64,000 nt of DNA from Alviniconcha marisindica. Taxonomy: Eukaryota; Mollusca; Gastropoda; Provannidae. The DNA lies in the NCBI GenBank assembly GCA_018857735.1, contig JABMCL010000194.1:744501-808500 (forward strand). The letters are read 5' to 3'. A program made the translations under genes and the position numbers. Within the stretch, counting starts at the first letter, position 1. Every line of letters begins with the position of its first letter. The notes below the pieces were generated by a model. That model worked only from the letters and a program-made list of their open reading frames with translations. It made no database searches and had not been told where the DNA came from. Shown in pieces: positions 11,709-21,458 of the stretch.

Positions 11709-11952
11709 TTCCCACCAGATGATGCTAAATTTGCCTTCATGAAAATGTTAAAGGATTCCATTGATGGACTTGGGACTACTCCGTGGAGGACTGCCTTAAG
11801 CACAAACCAGAGCTGCATCTCTCTAGTCGTACCCTTCAAATGGGCAATGCCATGGCAGGTGAACTGGTTTTTGTTTGTTTGTTTTTAACGTTCTGCCAAT
11901 TGTTTCTAAATTTGACACATGGAGGTTGCTCCCAGGTCAACTAGGCTTCAAC

Positions 11953-11954
<2 letters not shown>

Positions 11955-11990
<36 letters not shown>
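11955..11990. repeat. (GT)n microsatellite
   Basis: A short uninterrupted GT tract in non-coding sequence. Confidence 0.95.
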
Positions 11991-12107
11991 GTGGTATCAC
12001 AAGGCAAGGAGAAACATGTTAAAACAAACCACTGTGGCTTGGAATGTTTGCATCCCCTCCAAGACAGAGGTCTCCACAAGCATACCACAATCTACAGTTC
12101 ATATCAA

Positions 12108-12640
12108 AACCGCAAAAGAGTTGACATGTAACCAAACCTCTGTGCTTAAAGGCTGAGCTGAACACTCGAACATGGCATCAAAAGAGTTGACATGTAACCA
12201 AACCTCTGTGCTTAAAGGCTGAGCTGAACACTCCAACATGGCATCAAAAGGTTGACATGTAACCAAACCTCTGTGCTTAAAGGCTGAGCTGAACACTCCA
12301 ACATGGCATCAAAAGAGTTGACATGTAACCAAACCTCTGTGCTTAAAGGCTGAGCTGAACACTCCAACATGGCATCAAAAGAGTTGACAGTCAAACCTGG
12401 CTTAAAGGCTGAGCTGAACAACTCCAACTTGGCATCAAAGAGTTGACCCCTGTAACCAAACCATGCTGTGCTTAAAGGCTGAGCTGAACACTCCAACATG
12501 ATCAAAAGAGTTGACATGTAACCAAACCTCTGTGCTTAAAGGCTGAGCTGAACACTCCAACATGGCATCAAAAGAGTTGACATGTAACCAAACCTCTGTG
12601 CTTAAAGGCTGAGCTGAACACTCAAACATGGCACTGCATC
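12108..12640. repeat. Minisatellite, 66 bp unit, ~8 copies
   Basis: The unit runs from CATGGCATCAAAAGAGTTGA through ACATGTAACCAAACCTCTGT to GCTTAAAGGCTGAGCTGAAC. One internal copy near 12380-12480 is damaged by indels; the outer copies are nearly perfect. Confidence 0.95.
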
Positions 12641-13526
12641 TCTTGAAAGACCTTCCTGTGAAGAAACATACTGACGACAATTCTTTCACGACTGATTCAG
12701 TGGCAGAGCTCCACAATATCTTGAGGAATTGATTCCTTGCTATGATTATGAGCCACCATGACTGCTTTTATTTTTTTATTTTACATATATATCTATGAAC
12801 ACTCGTCGAGTGCCTCATCTTGAGATGAACCCTAAGTGCTTCGCAAAGGCAACTATAGCACCATTCTCTTCTTCTGAGCAGACCCTCTGCACTCTCGTCC
12901 GTCGTATGTGACTCTGAATGAGTGACTGTAGCTTTACACAGTGCGTTTTGAATATATATCCACCAAAGTGGCTACAGCGCTCTTTAATTGTTCCAGAACT
13001 CCAAACACACCAGATATAGACAAATCAACGGCGAAGATGCTCCATTCTTTCCACAAAGTATTACGCTCAGAAACTTTGAAAAATTAAAATAATAACCACG
13101 CAACATGGGAAAGAGAGTAATTATTCACCTGCTATTTCATAAAGATAACAGTGGTCAGTGACAACAACAAACTTGCGTTGTTCAGTGGTTTTCGTAATAA
13201 AAAGTTCCCATTTTTTCCCCTCCCTTGATGTTTAATCACTGTACCTAATAGCAGAAGGCAGAACAGGAAATTCATATTCATAGAAATAAAAGTACTGCAA
13301 AAACAACTCACACCTGCAACGTGAACACAACCCATACGCTGAGAGAAATCAAGCCAAACATTTCAACTGATCCCATTTTTATAGAAAACAGTAATACACA
13401 GACTGCAAGGGTTACGTCAACATCGGGTAGTAAAATAGGTTTTCCTTTCTAAACCCTGATTTGTTGAATAGTGCAGATCTCTTTCTCTGTGTGCGCTGCC
13501 CTAAGCTGCCCAGCCAAACACCCGTC
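12641..13526. other. Spacer, no gene seen
   Basis: Unique AT-rich sequence. No exon of the local family is seen on either strand. Confidence 0.4.
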
Positions 13527-13790
13527 AGCCCGTTACCTCCGCCATCAGTACAACCCTCAGCCCGTTACCTCCGCCATCAGTACACCCCTCAGCCCGTTAC
13601 CTCCGCCATCAGTACACCCCTCAGCCCGTTACCTCCGCCATCAGTACACCCCTCAGCCCGTTACCTCCGCCATCAGTACACCCCTCAGCCCGTTACCTCC
13701 GCCATCAGTACACCCCTCAGCCCGTTACCTCCGCCATCAGTACACCCCTCAGCCTGTTACCTCCGCCATCAGTACACCCCTCAGCACAGG
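13527..13790. repeat. Minisatellite, 32 bp unit, ~8 copies
   Basis: The unit is CAGCCCGTTACCTCCGCCAT then CAGTACACCCCT, essentially perfect. Open in the plus-strand frames as a repeat artefact. Confidence 0.97.
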
Positions 13791-14520
13791 CACGCAGTCC
13801 TGGCTGCTTCACTCAACCAACACTCGCTTCAGGCCGCTGGGGTGGACGAGAGGTGCGTTTCATCAGTGGTAGTGCAGTGAGCATGCCAGGCATTTTTCAA
13901 ACTGGTGTGACATCCAGAAGTTGGCAAAAGCGGTTCATGGAAAGGGGTCAGGCAATCACTGTAATCGGTCCGATGCACCGCTGTCTTTACCACTCCTAGA
14001 GCTTTACTAGCAAACACCCTGCTCCCTTCCCCTTTGTCTAGAACACAAACACACATAAAGACATATGCACGCGGCATGCTTGCATGCATGCACGCACACA
14101 CACATGCATGCACGCACGCACAGACACACGCATGCTCTCTCTCTGTGCTGCGGTAAAACAAAAAATTATATCAGTCAAACAAAATACCAGCTATCAAACC
14201 AGCTGCCAATCTTTCTCTCTCCGGTACATGCCGATGTTGACTGGGAAAGCACGAAGCCTGTAGTTGCCTAAGTAGGCAGTACAGCCCCTTCCTTAGTCGG
14301 ACACCACCAGCAGGAGTGAATTGTCTCCCCCCCAAGAGAGCAAGCAGCATGGCTTCATGACCGGCAGCAGAGTCAACTTGGTCTGATCAGGAGTAGGACG
14401 GGTGTTTGTACCTTGCTGCAACCGCTTTGGCTTTCTAAAAATCATGCACCAAGCTAGCAACTGGATTTTAACATCAGAGGATAGCTGGCTGAATAGAGCG
14501 TACACACTTTCAGAACTCCT

Positions 14521-15660
14521 TTACAGATTGGGGTAGAATGGATAGGTGGTACCAGGCAGACCGGGGAACACCACCCCACTGTAGCCAGGGTACATGTAGG
14601 ACTCCACCCTGGGGCGTGGGGGTGAAGCGGACTCCCCCCTCAGCGGCTGGTGGTAGTCCAGGGGCTGCTGGAGGTCCAGCCTCTGGTGGGGCGGGTAGTC
14701 CATCCCCGGAGGGTTGGGGGAGTCCAGGCCGTGCTGCGGGGGAGAACCCACCCCTAAGTGCTGCGGGGACCCCAAACGCTGGGGCCGGGTAGAATCCACC
14801 AGCTGGTGTTGGGCTGAAACGTTCGGTGGCGGCTGAACAGAGCCCATGGGTTGGGGCTGGGGCTGGGGTTGGGGTTGGGGGCAACCCAGCCGTGGGGGCT
14901 GGAAGGAGTTCACTCTTGGACGCGGGTTCGAACACGTCCTTTCCTGCCGAGCAGAACCCACACCGTGCTTCTTCATGTGAACGTCCAGGCTGTTCTTTTG
15001 AGCGAAAGCGGCGTCACACTGGTCACACTTGTAGGGCTTCTCCCCTGTGTGCAGCCTCTGGTGGACCTTCAGGTTGTAGGCCACCGTGAAGCTCTGCCCG
15101 CACTGGTTGCAAACAAACGGGCGGATGCCAGAATGTAAGTTCATGTGCGTGGCTAGCTTGTGTCTGCGCAAGAACACTTTGGGGCAGAGGTCACACTTAA
15201 ATTTTTTGTCCTTGACGTGCACGTCAATCTTGTGCCTGCCCAGCATGTTCTTGTTGAAGAACCCCTTCCCGCACAGCTCACACACATTGGGGCGCGGGCG
15301 CGGTTCCGTGCTGTGCTTACTGAGGGTGTGGTTGAGGAGCCGGCGCTGCCGCGTGGATGAATACGGGCAGTACTCGCAGATATACTTCTTTTCTACGTGT
15401 TCTCCGTGCCCCTCGATGTGGTTGTAAAATGTGCTCTTCTCTGTGAAAGACGCCCCGCAAGTGTGGCAGAGATAATTCTTGTAGCCCTTCAAGAAGAGAG
15501 TTCTCTGATAGCCCCCCAAGCCCCTAGCATCAGGGCACACAGTCTCACAGGTGATTTGTTTGTCAGAGGTGATGCGAACGTGTTGGGCGAATTTCCGATG
15601 ATGATGGATGACAGTGTCACACTTCAGGCACTTGTAGCTAGTGCGGTGCCGATCCTGGTC
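14521..15660 (-). CDS. Module 2 distal terminal exon C1: six-finger C2H2 protein with proline-rich tail
   Basis: This terminal exon starts after GTTTTTCAG at 15661. It is open in phase 0 for 379 residues to a stop at 14523-14521. An N-terminal Cys/His module (SYKCLKC, HVRI, then C-x3-CPDA) precedes six C2H2 fingers at about residues 60-232. They end in YKCDQC...HMKKH after a canonical HTGEKPY linker. The ~145-residue tail is rich in Pro and Gln, with a PQ repeat and P-x-R-L-x-S-P-Q type motifs. It ends in GVVFPGLPGTTYPFYPNL, the family's C-terminal peptide. The nearest A and B exons on the minus strand are 8-15 kb upstream (31028-30843 and 23851-23793), beyond two other intact C exons, so using this exon requires skipping both. 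The join A+B+C1 is in frame (460 residues from exon A on). The ATG at 15540 is not used as a start because YKCLKC lies before it. Confidence 0.92.
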   Translation of the reverse strand, partial: DQDRHRTSYKCLKCDTVIHHHRKFAQHVRITSDKQITCETVCPDARGLGGYQRTLFLKGYKNYLCHTCGASFTEKSTFYNHIEGHGEHVEKKYICEYCPYSSTRQRRLLNHTLSKHSTEPRPRPNVCELCGKGFFNKNMLGRHKIDVHVKDKKFKCDLCPKVFLRRHKLATHMNLHSGIRPFVCNQCGQSFTVAYNLKVHQRLHTGEKPYKCDQCDAAFAQKNSLDVHMKKHGVGSARQERTCSNPRPRVNSFQPPRLGCPQPQPQPQPQPMGSVQPPPNVSAQHQLVDSTRPQRLGSPQHLGVGSPPQHGLDSPNPPGMDYPPHQRLDLQQPLDYHQPLRGESASPPRPRVESYMYPGYSGVVFPGLPGTTYPFYPNL

Positions 15661-15810
15661 CTGAAAAACACAAAGTGAATCAAATGCATTTGGAATGCTT
15701 TTTCACAGCATCACTGACAACAGACAAGGTAAACGGGCGTTTTTTTTTTTTTTTTCCTCCTGCAAAAACGCCTTCTCCCTTGCCCCTATGACAGTTAAAG
15801 AAAGACATTT

Positions 15811-15900
15811 CCAGTTCTGTGCATCACTCCGCCGCATCACAGCTACCATCACAAGTGCCTGAAGTGTGACTCCATCATCCTGGTTCACAAGAAAGTCGCC
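15811..15900 (+). pseudogene. Inverted fragment of an exon C 5' end (F1)
   Basis: On the plus strand, opposite to every gene here, is a decayed copy of the start of exon C. It reads SYHHKCLKCDSIILVHKK, against SYKCLKCDTVIHHHRK in C1. It shares a 20-base perfect match, ACAAGTGCCTGAAGTGTGAC, with C1 and lies about 150 bases upstream of C1 on the minus strand. In the minus-strand pre-mRNA the two would be complementary. Confidence 0.75.
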
Positions 15901-16935
15901 ACAATGCCTCATCAAAACTCCTCTTTCCGCGTCCTGCATTTGCTGTTCAGCTCGAAGTATATATTCCTGAAAAGGAACCAGCATTTGTCTCAGTGTCCCC
16001 ACACAATCTGTTGATGCCGGAAATTCTTGAAGTGAAGTCAAGGACCACAAGTTGCATTCTCACACACAGCGAGGAATTTCCCCTGACAAGTAATGAGAAA
16101 TATGAACACCTTCAAAGATGGTGTGGTTTTCTTTTTTGCTGTTGCCTACTGATTTTGTCCTGGAGATAGTGACCTAGCTGCCAGCTGTTGGGGTGGGCGG
16201 TGCTGATCGACTCACTTCAACCAATCCACTCAAGGATCAACTTTACAGTGATAAAGCACCAACAAAAACAATTCCCGTTAATCAACTGGAATTTGTGGCC
16301 AAGTCACAGGATGCAGCACAAAGGACTGGAAAAAACCCCAGCAACCAACGCAAAGAGCAAAGAAAAATGCTGAAGAAGAATCGAATAAGAAACTGACTAA
16401 AGCCAAACAAGTCCCGTTAGAACAAGTTTAAAACTGGAAACAAACAACAAAAGCGGAACCCACCCTGTTAAGCCACAATGGTGGGCTCACCAGAAAGACT
16501 TCTCTGCACAAACCTGTCTCAAAGTTAAAGGGGACCCAAGTGAAGAGGCACCACATCCATGGGGAAGGGGGGGGGGGGGGGAACCGTCATACACTCACAC
16601 AAGTTTGTTGCCTAATTATGTTTGAAAAGTCCCAATCATAGCCGTGAACACTGCCATACTGACTGAGTCTGATGCCACGAATGTGGCTGGAGAGTGTGTG
16701 GCGTCAGTGTGCATTACACCACAGGCCAACATTTTTCTGGTCTTCACTGGTGAAAAGAGAACCAGCATGGCTGATGAGTTTTGATAGAACCACCATACAA
16801 AAAGCCTGCATATGGAAACATTTCCACATTTCCTGTATTTTCAGGCCACTTTGCCCCTTGTTGTCCCCTTTAAAAGATCTAAACATAACGAGAAAGTGAA
16901 TAGAAGGAATACCAGCCTGAGAAAAGCCCAAGGAG
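15901..16935. other. Intergenic/intronic spacer, no exon seen
   Basis: Unique sequence with a poly-G run near 16567-16581. No A- or B-type exon is found here, which matters because C1 otherwise lacks its own A/B pair. Confidence 0.45.
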
Positions 16936-17111
16936 CCCTAGAGAAAAGAAAGGTTTGAGCGGCACAGCGCGGTGCTTGGCCCTAGAGAAAAGAAAGGTTT
17001 GAGCGGCACAGCGCGGTGCTTGGCCCTAGAGAAAAGAAAGGTTTGAGCGGCACAGCGCGGTGCTTGGCCCTAGAGAAAAGAAAGGTTTGAGCGGCACAGC
17101 GCGGTGCTTGG
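16936..17111. repeat. Minisatellite, 44 bp unit, 4 copies
   Basis: Four perfect copies of CCCTAGAGAAAAGAAAGGTT followed by TGAGCGGCACAGCGCGGTGCTTGG, about 115 bases downstream (minus strand) of the broken exon C. Confidence 0.97.
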
Positions 17112-17226
17112 CCCTGTCCAGGAACCCCCGGCGGCCTGGAGGAGGCACACAGATGTGGGAAGGACCACCCCGTCACAGCCAGCAGCCCTCTGGGAACAGT
17201 TCCTTCTTTACAACTCTCACGCAACT

Positions 17227-17929
17227 TCAGTTTCCCCGAACCACAGTCATCCCGTCTCCCTTCACGTGTTTCTTCATGTACACATTAAGGCTGTTCTTCT
17301 GAACAAACGGTGCTTCACGCTTCTCACATTTCTAGGGCTTCTTGCCCGCGTGTATTCTGTCGTGCACCTTCAGACTGTAGGCCGGGTAAAAGGTCTGTTC
17401 GCACTGACTGCAGTACTGAGGATACTCTCCTGAATGAATTTTCATGTGATTTCCAAAGGATTTCCGATTGTAAAAAGCCTTTGCGCAAAACTTGCACTGG
17501 AACCGTTTGTTTTTCAAATGCATACAATCCATGTGCTGACTGAGAAGAAAAGAAAAAATCAAAGAAAGCCCTCCCACACTCTCCACAGACATGGGATCTG
17601 GTGCGTGGCAATGTGGGGTACATGTGCTTTCTGTGAAGTCGCAGGTTTCTAGGCCTCCGGGCACAGCTCATAGAATGGCTTTGACTTGACCTGCTCTCCA
17701 TGCGACTCAATACAGTTTAGATATGCGGTTTTTCCTGCACAAGAAACTCCACATGTATGGCACAGAGTGCATTTTGTAAATTCCTCCCTTAGAAACAAGC
17801 TTTGTTGACAGCTGTTGAAACAGGTGCTCTCTGTACTTTCTCATTGTCAACTCGAATGTGTTGACTGAACCTCACACAACTGGCACTGATGCCACACTTC
17901 AGGCATTTGTAGCTATTGTGATGAACGTC
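17227..17929 (-). pseudogene. Broken exon C (zinc-finger) of module 2
   Basis: A decayed paralogue of the neighbouring C exons. The acceptor TGTGTTTCAG and first residues (NSYKCLKC...FSQHIRVD) are intact, then an in-frame TAA follows within the N-terminal module. Finger 1 has lost its first His (LNCIESH) and finger 2 is truncated by a stop. Frameshifts separate fingers 3 and 4. Fingers 4 and 5 remain readable (FQCKFC...HMKIH, YCSQCEQ...HDRIH), and a stop replaces the residue after the GKKP linker. It keeps the family order and lies between two intact C exons, so it is a dead member of the tandem C array. It could still be spliced in, as a premature-stop exon. Confidence 0.9.
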
Positions 17930-18345
17930 CTGAAACACAGAAACTGTTCAAAGCGCTCTTGCAATTTCTGGCTCCACTACACTGTCATTTTCTCTTCGTT
18001 TGTTTCAAAGTTGTTATTTTGTAAAAATAACAACAACAACCTATATTAAATGATAAATGACAATAAATCAAAAACGCTTTTTATCCACATCCCTATCAAC
18101 TCCAAGCACCACGTATATGATTCCACGATTTACTGAACTTACCGATGTTCTTCTGCGTCTCTAACTGAACATCCCAAGGTACATTCTAATGTATGGTTCT
18201 CTCTGCGCACCCCCCCCCCCCCCCTTCACAATAGTAAACATGAGCTTGGATTCCACAGGCTTCAAGTTTCAGAAAAAGCATTCTTTGTGCTACAAGTTTA
18301 GGTTCTGTACAGATGCTCTTACATTTCCCATTTTGAGGTCAGCAG

Positions 18346-18390
18346 GATCATCATCTCCTAGATCTCAAGTGCCTGAAGTGTAACATGCCT
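18346..18390 (+). pseudogene. Inverted fragment of an exon C 5' end (F2)
   Basis: On the plus strand, CAG is followed by GATCATCATCTCCTAGATCT and CAAGTGCCTGAAGTGTAACA, matching the first coding bases of exon C (KCLKCN). It lies about 420 bases upstream (minus strand) of the broken C exon. Flanking sequence for ~70 bases (TTACATTTCCCATTTTG) matches fragment F3, so F2 and F3 are duplicates of each other. Confidence 0.7.
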
Positions 18391-18568
18391 GGTCCAGTCC
18401 CTGTGGTTAGAGCGGCGACAAGTGGTCAGAGCAAAACTGCCCCAGTCAAAGTCTGTCTGCCTACAAAAGCTAAATGCTAATAAGCCCAGTCAGCAAAACA
18501 ACACGGCGCGGCTCTGGCAACCCGGGGTTCCCATCGGGAGGAGCCCCGTGCCCGCATGGTGAGGCTCC

Positions 18569-19432
18569 CTACAGGTTTGGACAGAACTGGTACCCGGGCA
18601 CAGCCAATGCCGGCACAGCCGCTGCACTGGCAGCCGTGAAGATGCAGGGTGGATGCCGCTCAGAGCTCTCCTCATCATGAACATTCAGCCGTGATCCGTC
18701 TCCTGGCTTCAGACTGATCCCTTCTCTCTTCATGTGTTTCTTCATGTGCACGTCCAGGCTGTTCTTTTGGGCAAAGGCCGCCTCACACTGCTTGCATTTG
18801 TAGGGTTTCTCCCCTGTGTGCAGCCTCTTGTGGACCTTCAGGTTGTAGGCCACTTTGAAGCCTTGCCCGCACTGCGTGCAAACGTAAGGGCGCTTCCCTG
18901 AATGGCACGCCTTGTGCTTCCTGTAGGACTGGGGGCGATAGAAGACCTTGGGGCACATGTCGCACTGGAACTGTTTCTTTCTCAAGTGGACGTAATTGAC
19001 GTGCTCGTCCAGAACAGTCTTTTCAAAGAAGGCTTTTCCGCACTGCTCACAGATGTGGGACCTGGTTCTGGGTGTGGGGGGGTGCATTCGCTCATAATGC
19101 TCTCGCAGGAAGCGGTGCACGTTGGCAGCGTACGGACAGAACTCGCAGAAAAACTTCTTCCCCACAACCTCTCCGTGCGACTCCTCAATGTGGTTGAGAA
19201 ATGTGCTCTTTTCCGTAAAGGAAGCGCCGCACGTGTGGCAGAGAAGTTGCCGTCTTCCTGAGGTGAGAAACAAGTCTTTCTGATAGTCGTTGAGACCGGG
19301 ACCATCAGGGTGAGCTGTTTCACAGGTGATTTGTTTCAACTGAGTGTCGACACGAATGTGGTTGCCAAGTGTCCTACGACGGGGGATGATGGTGTCACAC
19401 TTCAGGCACTTGTAACTATAGCGCTGAAGATC
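18569..19432 (-). CDS. Module 2 terminal exon C2: six-finger C2H2 protein
   Basis: This terminal exon starts after CTGTGTTTCAG at 19433 and is open in phase 0 for 287 residues to a stop at 18571-18569. The N-terminal module reads YSYKCLKCDTIIP then HIRVD, but its last pair is C-x3-H (CETAHPDG) where paralogues have C-x3-C. Six C2H2 fingers follow at about residues 60-232, ending with YKCKQC...HMKKH. The ~55-residue tail is short and ends in PGYQFCPNL, a shortened version of the family C-terminal peptide. About 30 intron bases before the acceptor match those of C3 at 22325, consistent with recent tandem duplication including intron sequence. Joined to A 31028-30843 and B 23851-23793 it gives 368 in-frame residues. 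Confidence 0.92.
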   Translation of the reverse strand, partial: DLQRYSYKCLKCDTIIPRRRTLGNHIRVDTQLKQITCETAHPDGPGLNDYQKDLFLTSGRRQLLCHTCGASFTEKSTFLNHIEESHGEVVGKKFFCEFCPYAANVHRFLREHYERMHPPTPRTRSHICEQCGKAFFEKTVLDEHVNYVHLRKKQFQCDMCPKVFYRPQSYRKHKACHSGKRPYVCTQCGQGFKVAYNLKVHKRLHTGEKPYKCKQCEAAFAQKNSLDVHMKKHMKREGISLKPGDGSRLNVHDEESSERHPPCIFTAASAAAVPALAVPGYQFCPNL

Positions 19433-19615
19433 CTGAAACACAGAAGCAACTTGAAATTCATAAAGCAGCTTTAGCATGAACTACCGGCCTCCAACATATA
19501 ATCAACATTAACTTCAAATTCAAATCAATCCGAAGTTTCAGGAAATACACTGGTCATGCAAAAGGTAATATATTTCGTATGCATTGTATTACATTTCTCA
19601 TTTCGCGGTCCCTCG

Positions 19616-19658
19616 GATCACCATCTCATAGATCTCAAGTGCCTGAAGTGTAACATCC
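19616..19658 (+). pseudogene. Inverted fragment of an exon C 5' end (F3)
   Basis: On the plus strand, GATCACCATCTCATAGATCT then CAAGTGCCTGAAGTGTAACA encodes DHHLIDLKCLKCNIP. It matches C2 (start at 19432) with 16 perfect bases across KCLKC, and lies about 185 bases upstream of C2 in inverted orientation. It is immediately followed by a 26-bp minisatellite. Confidence 0.72.
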
Positions 19659-19667
19659 CTTTTCCAT

Positions 19668-19905
19668 CACCTGACAGCCACACCCAAACTGAACACCTGA
19701 CGGCCACACCCAAACTGAACACCTGACGGCCACACCCAAACTGAACACCTGACGGCCACACCCAAACTGAACACCTGACGGCCACACCCAAACTGAACAC
19801 CTGACAGCCACACCCAAACTGAACACCTGACAGCCACACCCAAACTGAACACCTGACAGCCACACCCAAACTGAACACCTGACGGCCACACCCAAACTGA
19901 ACAGA
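19668..19905. repeat. Minisatellite, 26 bp unit, ~9 copies
   Basis: The unit is CACCTGACGGCCACACCCAA then ACTGAA, with a G/A variant (GACGG or GACAG). It starts about ten bases after the KCLKC-coding part of fragment F3. Confidence 0.97.
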
Positions 19906-20170
19906 ACCGCTCCACACTTGTCTCTGCCAACATACAAGTGAGCAAAGCACTTCTAAGTTTCATCAGACAATGCAGCCCAGGACCCCTGGGTTCCCACTGC
20001 GAGGACCCTGCGGGTCTAGACAGCAGGGGCGCAACAGCACTCCCAGCAGTGGGACTCCTGACAGTGAGATTCCTTCAGCAGCACTGCCAGCTGTCTAGGT
20101 GCACCGCTGACGTTACTCCAACACAGACGCAACCTGAAGTTCGTATGCACCTCTGAAGCAAATTAGCGGC

Positions 20171-20200
20171 AGCCAAGTGCCTGAACTGCAGCATCGCCCG
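20171..20200 (+). pseudogene. Weak inverted KCLNC fragment (F4)
   Basis: The plus strand contains AAGTGCCTGAACTGCAGCAT, encoding KCLNCSI, in the same orientation as F1-F3. It is short, so chance is possible; it counts mainly because it falls in the same intron series. Confidence 0.35.
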
Positions 20201-20369
20201 TCCAGTTCAATTTTCCCGAGTCTATCCAAACCAAGCCATCAATCATCTGAGATGCTGCTGCCATCTTTGTGACCACTGTGTACTGATGCTGCTTCACCAA
20301 ACTTGATTCAAGTTTTAAACACTGTCAACACAGTGAAAAGAATAAAAGTTCTAAGTATTCCCATTCTTC

Positions 20370-20560
20370 TCATGCTGTCCACCTGGAAGATATGCCTCTG
20401 TAAGGAGAGCAAAAAAAAAACCACTTCTGACATACTGTCAACCTGAAAGATGCATCTCGGTAAGAGGAGTAAAATCAAAAACGTTTTTGTTTGTTCCGTG
20501 TTCCAACAATTGTGACGTACTGTCAACCTGAAAGGCACATCTCTGTCAGAGGCCAAGCAG
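20370..20560. repeat. ~70 bp unit, 3 diverged copies
   Basis: There are three copies of a unit with ACTGTCAACCTGAAAG then ATCTC[GT]GTAAGAGG. On the minus strand each carries TTTCAG followed by GTTGACAGTATG, which faintly resembles the start of exon B (CAG then TGGACCAGTATGG). I see no matching donor, so no exon is called. Confidence 0.6.
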
Positions 20561-20739
20561 CGCCAGTCACACTCTCACCCAAACAAGAGCTGTCACTCTG
20601 CCCCCCTGGTGTGATCCAGCGCTCACTATCGTGTTCCGGAGCGGCCTGTTCAACTGGGCTGCAGCAGTGCAGGCTGGTGCCAGAAAAGCTGGGTTTGCAG
20701 GGATCTCCATCCAGAGGGGAACTGGGATGAGCAATGAGG

Positions 20740-21112
20740 GCAATCCTCACTGTCCCATTCCAGCCTTAACCTCACTGTCCCATTCCATCCTCACTGTCCC
20801 ATTCCAGCCTTAACCCCAATGTCCCATTTCATCCTCACTGTCCCATTCCAGCCTTAACCTCACTGTCCCATTTCATCCTCACTGTCCCTATCCAGCCTTA
20901 ACCTGTCCCATTCCAGCCTTAACCTGTCCCATTCCATCTTCACTGTCCCATTCCAGCCTTAACCTCACTGTCCCATTCCATCCTCACTGTCCTATTCCAG
21001 CCTTAACCTCACTGTCCCATTCCATCCTCACTGTCCCATTCCATCCTCACTGTCCTATTCCAGCCTTGACCTCACTGTCCCATTCCATCCTCACTGTCCC
21101 ATTCCACTGGCA
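20740..21112. repeat. Degenerate tandem repeat, CACTGTCCCATTCCA core
   Basis: Alternating modules, CCTCACTGTCCCATTCCATC and CTGTCCCATTCCAGCCTTAA, are repeated about 15 times with irregular order. They lie in sequence between C2 and C3. Confidence 0.9.
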
Positions 21113-21458
21113 CAAACAAAATACTCTGCAGCAAGAACCACTTTCCATGCACACAAAAACCATTTTCACCTGTATGGCAGTATCTATCAACAATTGTACC
21201 AGCTAAATGTTCACATCATCACTGCCAGGTTCCGAGCGAATCCCAATAGATCACTTACGGCTGGTCTGTGAAAATACCCTGGTTTTATCCACAGAAAGCA
21301 CTGAAATCGAAGTGCAAAAATCTAGCAGCAAAATGGAACTGTGTGGCACAACCTGCTGACTGCACTCAGCAACAAAATACAGTGAGGCACGATCATGGCA
21401 CAACTCATCTGACAGTCCACAGCTTCCACAACATCTGCACTCCATGAAAAGCTTCCAC

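Noticed and set aside
11484..11888. 134-residue plus-strand frame over the 110-bp duplication
   Set aside because: The frame depends on the duplicated unit, shows no domain and has no supporting splice or start signals.
20370..20560. Three exon-B-like acceptors (TTTCAG then GTTGACAGTATG) on the minus strand
   Set aside because: Similarity is short, there is no donor at the expected distance, and the sequence is a three-copy tandem repeat.
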